From Parafilimonas sp. (GTDB lineage: Bacteria; Bacteroidota; Bacteroidia; Chitinophagales; Chitinophagaceae): 11,821 bases of DNA. Positions 1 to 5,913 of the stretch are shown in pieces. The notes beneath the pieces are model-generated. The model searched no databases, had not been told where the DNA came from, and saw only the letters and a program-made list of their open reading frames with translations. The stretch is from contig JAICKT010000103.1 of assembly GCA_025927795.1 (NCBI GenBank), positions 1-11,821 of the forward strand, in the 5' to 3' direction. The translations under genes were made by a program, and so were the position numbers. How positions within the stretch are numbered: position 1 is the stretch's first letter; each line of letters begins with the position of its first letter.

Positions 1-1175
1 AGTGTAAACACAGAGCCCACTTTATATTGCCAGTAACCGACTAAACTTATAGTGTCATTTCCTACAATTAATTCATAGGGTTTATCAGGAACAAAGCCGC
101 CATTTCCATTATAATTTGTAACACGAACCACAACTAAATTTTTACCGGATTTTAAAACGTTAGAAGGAATTGCATAACGACGCTGCGGATATAAATAACC
201 TGTGCTTCCAATCTTAACGCCATTAATATAAACTTCATCGGCATCAACAATTCTTCCTAAAAAAATTTTTGCTGAATTATTTATTATCGATGCGGGAACA
301 TCAATTTTTTTTCTATACCAAACAATGCCATCCAAATCTTTTACGCCCTGGTTTTCCCAATAACCGGGAACAGCAATGCGCCGCCATTCTTTCGGCACAT
401 AAGAAGTGTCAAACCATTTTTCTGTGATGCCTTTATCTTCTGTTTTTTTTATTGATTGCATTGCAGCAAAAGCTTTGCGATTGATTTCGTTTACATAAGC
501 CGTGTCTTTATTTTTTTCAACGGTTTGAATGATGTTTGGAAATGATTGCAGGCTTTCTTCACTCATCATCGCTTCGATAGGAATGCCGCCCCAGCTTGCA
601 TTGATGATGCCGATGGGTACATGATATTTTTTATACAAAGCTTTGGCGAAGAAATATGCAACGGCAGAAAAATCTTTTACGTTAGATGAGTCAGCCCATT
701 TCCATGAGCCGCCGGGTAAATCATCTTGCGGACTTGCTAAGTTTGTTACATTGGGAATTTTAAACTGTCTTATTTCCGCATAGTTGGCGGTTGCAATTTC
801 TGATGCATACTTTACGGCATGCAATTTCATTTGATGTTCCATGTTAGATTGTCCTGCACACAACCAAACATCACCAATCAGTATATCATGCAACACAATT
901 TTATTCGTGCCTGATATTTCCATATTGTATGGTCCGCCGGCTTTCATCGGTGCTAATTGCAGCATCCACTTGCTTTCATCATTTGTTTTTGTGTGATATG
1001 ATTTACCATTAAATTTTACATTCACTCTTTCACCTTTCGATGCCCATCCCCAGACATTTATTTTAATGTCGCGTTGCAGTATCATGCTGTCGCGAATTAT
1101 TTGCGGAAGCTTTATTTGCGCTTGTGTTGGGAAACATGCGGCAAAAAAAATCATAATCAGCATTACTGGCTTCAT
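1..1175 (-). CDS. SASA/SGNH-type carbohydrate acetylesterase (sialate O-acetylesterase family), 3' end outside window
   Basis: Own translation from ATG at 1175 gives 391 open codons running off the left edge. Residues 1-19 form a signal peptide (hydrophobic MLIMIFFAAC, then PTQA before Gln20); a lipoprotein reading at Cys14 is possible but the -3 residue is Phe. The catalytic-serine motif GQSNM lies at 108-112 (Ser110), followed by a GIINASWGG block typical of SASA (DUF303) esterases. From about residue 265 to the edge runs a jelly-roll-like insert (WYRKKIDVP, then DADEVYINGVKIGSTGY), as seen in Bacteroidota 'sialate O-acetylesterases' of roughly 640 residues. The catalytic Asp/His part is therefore expected beyond the edge. 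In this locus the likely substrate is acetylated xylan or xylo-oligosaccharide rather than sialic acid; that is inference from neighbours. It is the last visible gene of the minus-strand operon, and its ATG overlaps the frame-corrected stop of GH43 (ATGA). Confidence 0.88.
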   Translation of the reverse strand, partial: MKPVMLIMIFFAACFPTQAQIKLPQIIRDSMILQRDIKINVWGWASKGERVNVKFNGKSYHTKTNDESKWMLQLAPMKAGGPYNMEISGTNKIVLHDILIGDVWLCAGQSNMEHQMKLHAVKYASEIATANYAEIRQFKIPNVTNLASPQDDLPGGSWKWADSSNVKDFSAVAYFFAKALYKKYHVPIGIINASWGGIPIEAMMSEESLQSFPNIIQTVEKNKDTAYVNEINRKAFAAMQSIKKTEDKGITEKWFDTSYVPKEWRRIAVPGYWENQGVKDLDGIVWYRKKIDVPASIINNSAKIFLGRIVDADEVYINGVKIGSTGYLYPQRRYAIPSNVLKSGKNLVVVRVTNYNGNGGFVPDKPYELIVGNDTISLVGYWQYKVGSVFT

Positions 1176-2217
1176 ACTGAAAAGTTGTGGTAGGGGTTGA
1201 TTGTTTTGATGAAGCCATTTCATCATATTCAATCTTTGTAACTTTTATGCTGCGCAGATGTGTTACACCTTTACTCAAACTGCTGTCGTGATAAAATAAA
1301 TACCATTCACTATTGAACTTGATAATAGCATGATGCGTTGTCCAGCCAACAACAGGATTTAAAATTCTACCCGCATACTTGAATGGTCCGTAAGGATTCT
1401 CTGCAATCGCATAACAAATAAAATGTGTATCGCCGGTTGAATAAGAGAAATAATATTTGCCTTTGTATTTATGCATCCATGATGCTTCAAAAAATCTGCG
1501 TTCGTTATCGCCTTGCAATAATGGTTTGTTGTTTTCATCAATAATCACAACATCTTTTGCATCTTCAGCAAACTCTAATAAATCATCAGTGAGTTTGGCA
1601 ACTTTTGCACATAGTGCAGGCTCATCATCTTTTGGTAAATGTGCGAATGGATTTTCCGGTTGTTCTGCATTAAATTTTCCGTTTTGCCAGCGTTGTAATT
1701 GCCCGCCCCACAAACCACCGAAATACATGTAATAACTTTCATCATCATCTTTAAAAACAGCCGGGTCAATAGAAAAACTTTTTTTGATTGCATGGGGTTG
1801 TGCTGTGAATGGACCAACAGGTGAATCGCTTATTGCAACACCAATTCTAAAAATATCATCATGGTCTTTTGCCGGAAGGTATAAATAATACTTACCATTT
1901 TTTTCAGTTGCATCAGGTGCCCACATTTGTTTTGCTGCCCACGGTACATCATTCACACGTAAAGCAACACCATTGTCTTTTGCTTCACCTGTTGGTGAAT
2001 CCATTGAAAAAAAATGATAGTCTTCCATTGCAAAATGGCTTCCCAAATCATCAAAAGGAATATTGGTTTCAATATCATGCGAAGCATAGATGTAAATCTT
2101 TCCATTAAAAACATGTACCGCTGGGTCTGCTGTATAAATGTGTTTGATTAATGGTTGCGAAATTGCATTCTGGTTTAATTCATCGAAGTTGATGTGTTGT
2201 GTGATTTCTTCGGGCAT
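1063..2217 (-). CDS. GH43 beta-xylosidase / alpha-L-arabinofuranosidase, cytoplasmic; frameshifted near its 3' end
   Basis: Five-bladed beta-propeller glycoside hydrolase. The three GH43 catalytic acids are visible: Asp31 in YTADPAV (general base), Asp151 in SIDPAVF (pKa modulator) and Glu244 in FFEASW (general acid). QMWAPDA at 97-103 is also typical. There is no signal peptide, so it should act in the cytoplasm on xylo-oligosaccharides brought in by the upstream symporter, as the Prevotella XynB-type enzymes do; xylosidase versus arabinofuranosidase cannot be settled here. As read, the frame continues to a stop at 1063 and overlaps the esterase by 113 bp with an odd Ser/Thr/Asn-rich tail. 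Adding one G at the GG of ATGGCTTC (plus 1214-1215) gives the tail MGFIKTINPYHNFSV and a TGA at 1172-1174. That makes a 348-residue protein with a four-base ATGA overlap to the esterase. The true gene is probably 1172-2217. Confidence 0.9.
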   Translation of the reverse strand: MPEEITQHINFDELNQNAISQPLIKHIYTADPAVHVFNGKIYIYASHDIETNIPFDDLGSHFAMEDYHFFSMDSPTGEAKDNGVALRVNDVPWAAKQMWAPDATEKNGKYYLYLPAKDHDDIFRIGVAISDSPVGPFTAQPHAIKKSFSIDPAVFKDDDESYYMYFGGLWGGQLQRWQNGKFNAEQPENPFAHLPKDDEPALCAKVAKLTDDLLEFAEDAKDVVIIDENNKPLLQGDNERRFFEASWMHKYKGKYYFSYSTGDTHFICYAIAENPYGPFKYAGRILNPVVGWTTHHAIIKFNSEWYLFYHDSSLSKGVTHLRSIKVTKIEYDEMASSKQSTPTTTFQYEASNADYDFFCRMFPNTSANKASANNSRQHDTATRH

Positions 2218-2264
2218 CGTACAATATTTTATGTGATAAATGTTTTATAATAATTCCTGCTTTT

Positions 2265-2440
2265 ATATCACCCCTTCAGGGTTTCATTAAACGTTGCGTT
2301 ATTTTTTCTATAATCATATCATCCCTTCGGGATTTCATTGAATGTTGCATTATTTTTTTCTATAATCATATCACCCCTTCTGGGTTTTTTTGTGTTCGTT
2401 TATTTTTATTTCTATAATCATATCAGCCCTTCGGGCTTTT
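2265..2440 (+). repeat. Tandem array of four palindromic REP-like repeats, about 52-bp period
   Basis: Four forward copies share a box CTATAATCATATCA (only its ATATCA end in copy 1) followed by a short GC-rich hairpin with a TTC loop. The ATATCA boxes start at 2265, 2316, 2368 and 2420, so the steps are 51, 52 and 52 bp. The stems read ACCCC/AGGGT, ATCCC/GGGAT, ACCCC/TGGGT and AGCCC/GGGCT. The AT-rich interval (TTCATT..A.GTTGC.TTATTTTT) is also shared between the first two intervals, so the whole unit is repeated. The array fills the space upstream of GH43 and beside the transposase gene. Confidence 0.85.
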
Positions 2441-2493
2441 GCTTATTTTGATTGCATTGTATTAATCTTATTAATGAGCGATTTTTTTGAATG

Positions 2494-2563
2494 AACCCTG
2501 AAAGGGTGAAATGATTATAGCAAAATAACGTTTGTGCAATAGGTAAACCCCGAAGGGGTGACA
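2494..2563 (-). repeat. Two inverted REP-like repeats, 52 bp apart
   Basis: Copies 5 (2494-2520) and 6 (2545-2563) are the same element in reverse orientation relative to the 2265-2440 array. Copy 5 read on the minus strand is CTATAATCATTTCA followed by ACCCT-TTC-AGGGT. Copy 6 keeps the hairpin ACCCC-TTC-GGGGT with a degenerate leader. Their leader boxes are again 52 bp apart, and the spacer on the minus strand (AACGTTATTTTGCTATAATC) resembles the forward-array spacer. Copies 4 and 5 face each other, a BIME-like arrangement. Confidence 0.8.
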
Positions 2564-2584
2564 AAAATTCCAAACCATAAATTT

Positions 2585-3046
2585 TCAATCATACCATTCA
2601 AATAAATATTTCTCGTTATACTCTATTTGAAATTTTTTCAATAATTCTATATACTCTTGTTTAAATGTTTTTTTCTTATGATGTTCTTCCTGATTTAAAA
2701 TATAATTGTACACTTTATCAATGTGTGAATGCGAATAAGAAAAAGCGCCGTAACCTTCCTGCCATGAAAATTTCCCTTGTACGAATTTGTGGTCGTTGAT
2801 AAAATTGGATGAGTTGTTTTTAACGTCTCTTACGAGGTCTGCAATTGCCATTGCCGGACGTAAACCGACAAATGCATGAATGTGGTCGGGCATTCCGTTT
2901 ACAATGATTGGCTTTTGTTCTTTGCCTTTTATAATGCCGGAAATGTATTTATGCAAATCTGTTTTCCAGCTACTGGCAATCAGGTTCTCTCTGCCTTTAA
3001 CTGCAAATACAACTTGTATATAAACCTGTGAAAATGTGCCTGGCAT
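2585..3046 (-). CDS. IS200/IS605-like Y1 transposase, REP-associated (RAYT type)
   Basis: A 153-residue single-domain protein of the TnpA Y1 (HUH) transposase superfamily, which cuts and rejoins single-stranded DNA at hairpins. The metal-binding HUH pair is His55-Ile-His57 in GMPDHIHAFVGL. The likely catalytic tyrosine is Tyr115 in VYNYILNQEEHH, with Gln119 one helical turn on. The start (ATG, MPGTFSQVYIQVVFAVKGRE) matches the usual N-terminus of this Bacteroidota group. No accessory tnpB follows. It is flanked on both sides by palindromic repeats of one family (2265-2563 and 3104-3181), which makes it a REP-associated transposase rather than a plain IS with unique ends. It lies between the symporter and GH43 genes, in the same orientation as the xylan operon. 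No frameshift is seen, so it may be functional. Confidence 0.9.
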   Translation of the reverse strand: MPGTFSQVYIQVVFAVKGRENLIASSWKTDLHKYISGIIKGKEQKPIIVNGMPDHIHAFVGLRPAMAIADLVRDVKNNSSNFINDHKFVQGKFSWQEGYGAFSYSHSHIDKVYNYILNQEEHHKKKTFKQEYIELLKKFQIEYNEKYLFEWYD

Positions 3047-3103
3047 ATTAATATTTATTTAGTGTGCATTACTTCAGAGTTTGTTTAAATTTCAATTTGT
3101 CAT

Positions 3104-3181
3104 TTTATAATCGTGTCACCCCTTCGGGGTTTGGTTTTCGATTTTTGTTTGCCTCTATAATCATATCAGCCCTTCGGGCTT
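3104..3181 (+). repeat. Two further REP-like repeats upstream of the transposase gene
   Basis: Copy 7 (3104-3132) reads TATAATCGTGTCA then ACCCC-TTC-GGGGT; copy 8 (3153-3181) reads CTATAATCATATCA... with AGCCC-TTC-GGGCT. Leader boxes begin at 3113 and 3163, a 50-bp step. They have the orientation of copies 1-4, so the transposase gene sits between copies 6 and 7. Copy 8 ends 11 bp before the symporter stop codon. Confidence 0.85.
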
Positions 3182-3192
3182 GAATCAAATTT

Positions 3193-4689
3193 TTATCCAA
3201 TTCTTTTCTGTTTTAAATCACTCTCAATCTGCACTTCCATTTTTTTGTTGATGGCGTAGAAAAACAATAATCCTGCACCAATTAAAAACGGAATAGATGG
3301 ATATACGCTCACCAGCATTTTTGTGCCTTGTATTGCTTCCGGTGTTTGCGTTGTACTATTCGGAACATAATTATACAAACTGAGTATACCTGTAAGAATT
3401 GCGCTGCCAAGCGTAAGCCCCGCTTTTAAACCAACCATCATCGCAGAAAAAATAATGGCTGTTGCGCGACGATTGTTTTTCCATTCGCTGTAATCTGCAA
3501 CATCGGCAATCATCGCCCATAATAATGGAATGGTTAAGCCGTAAAAAAAGCCATGCAATATTTGTGATGCGAACATCAATCCAACACTTTGTGGCGGATA
3601 AAAAATAAAAGCGAGTATAAATAATGTTGAGATGAAAAGACAAACACCAAACACGTCGCGTTTGCCATATTTATCTGCAAATCTTTTTGATAGAGTAATG
3701 CCAACAATCATGAAAATAATTCCGCCTGCATTAAATAAACCAAAGCCTGCTGAAACGGGGTCTTCACCAAAAAAATTCATGCCAATGTTGGAAAGAAAAT
3801 GAACAATCGGACTTATAAAAGTTGTGAGGCTTTGCTTGTCTACATAATTATTGAAATAGTAAACGTAAGAACCGCCTTTCATGGCAAGTGTTATAAACAC
3901 AAGCAGCGTTAGCACAAGCATAATAATCCACGGTTTGTTCTTAAATAAATCACCTAAATCTTCTTTTAAAGTGGAACGCTGTTCAGGCTTTGGAACAATG
4001 CGTTCTCTTGTGGTGATAAAAGTGATGAGTAACATAATCGTGCCGATGATGGCAAGCCATGTCATTACCTTTTCGATGCCTGCGGATTTATCGCCGTGAC
4101 CTGCAGATTCAATGATTGCAAGCATAAATACCTGCACAAAAAATTGCGCGAACATTACTGCAACAAATCGGTAAGATGATAAGCTGTTGCGTTCGCCCAT
4201 ATCGCCGGTAATAACGCCGCTTAATGCTGAGTAAGGAAGATTATTGGCAGCATATAACAGCAACAGCAAAGTATAAGTAACCACTGCATAAATTACTTTG
4301 CCCTGGTAAGAAAAATGCGGCGTGCTGAATGCAAGCAACGCAACAACTCCCAGCGGAACCGCAGTGAATAATATCCACGGACGAAATTTGCCCCATCTTG
4401 AAATTGTTCTGTCTGCCAATGCACCTACAATCGGATTAAAACCAAATGCAGCAACAAGTCCAACCGCAAGAATTAATATGGAAGCATGCTCTGTTTTTAA
4501 TCCATAAATATCTGTGTAGAAGTATGCGAGATAAGTAACCAATGTTTGAAACACAAGATTGGCGGCAAGGTCTCCGAGACTGTAACCAACTTTTTCAAGC
4601 ACGGATAATTTTTGTGAAACTGCATTGAGTTTTACAGCTTGTACTGCTCCTGCTTTTTCTTCCGGTAATGATAGTTCTTCAGCATTCAT
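3193..4689 (-). CDS. GPH-family (MFS) sugar:cation symporter, probably for xylo-oligosaccharides
   Basis: A 498-residue inner-membrane transporter with about 12 hydrophobic segments, of the glycoside-pentoside-hexuronide:cation symporter family (XynD/XylP/YicJ relatives). Family marks: GYSLGD at 35-40 before the first membrane helix, DRTISRWGKFRPWIL at about 93-107 in the loop after helix 2, NLPYSAL at about 150-156, and MIADVADYSEWKNNRRATAI at about 393-412. The open frame extends upstream to a TTG at 4767, but that start lies inside a 31-nt palindrome and gives an extra polar Ser/Thr/Asn-rich stretch. ATG 4689 (MNAEELSLPEEK) is preferred. It lies 91 bp downstream of GH10 and upstream of GH43, and is the expected link between extracellular xylan cutting and cytoplasmic hydrolysis. 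The substrate is inferred from context only. Confidence 0.9.
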   Translation of the reverse strand: MNAEELSLPEEKAGAVQAVKLNAVSQKLSVLEKVGYSLGDLAANLVFQTLVTYLAYFYTDIYGLKTEHASILILAVGLVAAFGFNPIVGALADRTISRWGKFRPWILFTAVPLGVVALLAFSTPHFSYQGKVIYAVVTYTLLLLLYAANNLPYSALSGVITGDMGERNSLSSYRFVAVMFAQFFVQVFMLAIIESAGHGDKSAGIEKVMTWLAIIGTIMLLITFITTRERIVPKPEQRSTLKEDLGDLFKNKPWIIMLVLTLLVFITLAMKGGSYVYYFNNYVDKQSLTTFISPIVHFLSNIGMNFFGEDPVSAGFGLFNAGGIIFMIVGITLSKRFADKYGKRDVFGVCLFISTLFILAFIFYPPQSVGLMFASQILHGFFYGLTIPLLWAMIADVADYSEWKNNRRATAIIFSAMMVGLKAGLTLGSAILTGILSLYNYVPNSTTQTPEAIQGTKMLVSVYPSIPFLIGAGLLFFYAINKKMEVQIESDLKQKRIG

Positions 4690-4749
4690 ATGGTGTATCG
4701 TTGTTGTGTTAGGTGATTGATTTATTGATTTTGTGCTGTTGGTTTTAAA

Positions 4750-4780
4750 GACTGGCTCAGTTTTCAAAACTGAGCCAGTC
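4750..4780 (-). terminator. Perfect 15-bp palindrome between GH10 and symporter (partial terminator or processing hairpin)
   Basis: GACTGGCTCAGTTTT (4750-4764), one central base, then its exact reverse complement (4766-4780). It starts directly next to the GH10 stop codon (4781-4783). Read in the operon direction the stem is preceded by an A-rich run and followed by only TTTAAAACC, so the U-tract is weak. On the plus strand the T-rich side TTATTTTTCTTTT follows it, giving a bidirectional look, but no plus-strand gene ends there. It may lower transporter expression or protect the 3' end of the upstream mRNA. Confidence 0.6.
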
Positions 4781-5896
4781 TTATTTTTCTTTTGTTGCTA
4801 TTACACTATAAAAAGCAGGTTTAGGCTTAAAGTTTCTGTCGAAAAATAATGGATAATCTGTTCTGCCGCGAATAGGAAAATTATTCAGCCATGATTGCGC
4901 ATCATTCACTCCCCAAAACGTAACGCGACTAACGTTTTTCTTATACTTCAACAACAGCTTAAATAAATCTGCATAAGCTTTCGCCTGCATTTGTGCAACA
5001 GAATCGGGCAAACCATTTTTATAAGGATTCATTGTTGAATCACTTTTTGCTGTTGTACTTACATCAGCAGTTACTTTTTCAAACGGGCTCGGCAACACAC
5101 TTAAATCCAATTCTGTAAATGCTACTTCAATGCCTAATGCAGAAAATTCTTTGATGCTTTCTTCAATATCATTCAATGGCAAATTATAAGCACGCCAATG
5201 TCCCTGTATTCCAACACCATCAATGCGCACACCTGCTGCCTGAATTTTTTTTATTAATGCAATAGCACCGGCTCTTTTCTTCGGTTGTTCAATGTTATAA
5301 TCGTTGTAATAAAGTTTTGTATGCGGCGCCGCTTTTTGTGCAAGCCGAAATGCTTCAACAACATAGTCATCACCAAGCTTATCAAGGAAGATTGATTTGC
5401 GCAATGTGCCATCTTCATTCAACGCTTCATTCACCACATCCCATGAATAAACTTTTCCATCGTAGCGGCTTGCAACTGTCGTGATATGATTTTCGAAATA
5501 TTGTTTTACCGAATCTGCACTTTGCATGTGGCGCATAAATGCAGGCAACTGGCTATGCCAGATTAAAGTGTGCCCGTTTACTTTTATATTATTCTTTTGT
5601 GCAAACGCAACAAGCTTATCCGCCAAATCAAAATTGAAGGTGTTCCACTTTGGTTCTATCACTTCAGCCTTCATAATATTTTCAGGTGTTACCGCATTAA
5701 ATTGTTGTTTGATAAGCACATCAGCAGCCGCATCTTTTTCCTCTATTTGCTGCACATTAATTGCAACGCCGATAAGAAAATCGTTTTTGAAAGTTTCTTT
5801 TAAAGAAGTTGTTTGTGCAGAAACTTTTTTGCTGCTTATGCAACTTATGAGTGATATGGCTGCAACAAAAAGTATGAATGAATATTTTCTTATCAT
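4781..5896 (-). CDS. GH10 endo-beta-1,4-xylanase, secreted, likely lipoprotein
   Basis: A 371-residue single-domain GH10 (beta/alpha)8 xylanase. TPENIMKAEVIEP at about 70-82 and NGHTLIWHSQLP at about 107-118 are GH10 signatures. The acid/base is Glu157 in WDVVNEAL and the nucleophile is Glu262 in VAFTELDLS. The N-terminus MIRKYSFILFVAAISLISC fits a lipobox (Leu-Ile-Ser-Cys19), suggesting a membrane-anchored, perhaps surface-exposed, enzyme. An alternative signal peptidase I cut at VSA|Q (27|28) cannot be excluded. No carbohydrate-binding module is present, so soluble or partly degraded xylan is the likely substrate. It starts 17 bp after the GH115 stop and so is co-transcribed with it. The two would act together: GH115 removes (methyl)glucuronic acid and GH10 cuts the chain. 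Confidence 0.95.
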   Translation of the reverse strand: MIRKYSFILFVAAISLISCISSKKVSAQTTSLKETFKNDFLIGVAINVQQIEEKDAAADVLIKQQFNAVTPENIMKAEVIEPKWNTFNFDLADKLVAFAQKNNIKVNGHTLIWHSQLPAFMRHMQSADSVKQYFENHITTVASRYDGKVYSWDVVNEALNEDGTLRKSIFLDKLGDDYVVEAFRLAQKAAPHTKLYYNDYNIEQPKKRAGAIALIKKIQAAGVRIDGVGIQGHWRAYNLPLNDIEESIKEFSALGIEVAFTELDLSVLPSPFEKVTADVSTTAKSDSTMNPYKNGLPDSVAQMQAKAYADLFKLLLKYKKNVSRVTFWGVNDAQSWLNNFPIRGRTDYPLFFDRNFKPKPAFYSVIATKEK

Positions 5897-5913
5897 GTTA
5901 ATTATTTTCTGTT

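Larger units (their letters stand above)
2262..3181. mobile_element. RAYT transposase plus eight palindromic repeats (REPtron-like island)
   Basis: The island is defined by repeats 1-4 (forward), 5-6 (reverse), the Y1 transposase gene and repeats 7-8 (forward). It occupies the whole interval between the end of the symporter gene and the promoter-proximal end of GH43, so nothing else is encoded there. No longer terminal inverted repeats or target duplications were seen, in line with the IS200/IS605 and RAYT families. The outer limits are taken as the outermost repeats and are approximate. Confidence 0.7.

Noticed and set aside
1457..1732. Plus-strand ORFs inside the GH43, symporter, GH10 and GH115 genes
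   Set aside because: They are antisense shadows of strongly supported minus-strand genes with no recognisable protein features.
2265..2563. Regularly spaced repeats as a CRISPR array
   Set aside because: The repeats vary in their stems, occur in both orientations, and the AT-rich intervals resemble one another instead of being unique spacers. No cas gene is present; the adjacent gene is a Y1 transposase.
2265..3181. UUCG tetraloop as the common fold of the repeats
   Set aside because: Pairing the base after TTC with the C before it (a TTC triloop) gives a longer stem and explains the compensatory changes in copies 2, 4, 5 and 8; a UUCG loop shifts the stem and breaks the pairing.
4690..4767. 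Upstream TTG start (4767) for the symporter
   Set aside because: It lies inside the 31-nt palindrome and adds 26 polar residues with no family similarity; ATG 4689 places the family's first helix at a normal distance.
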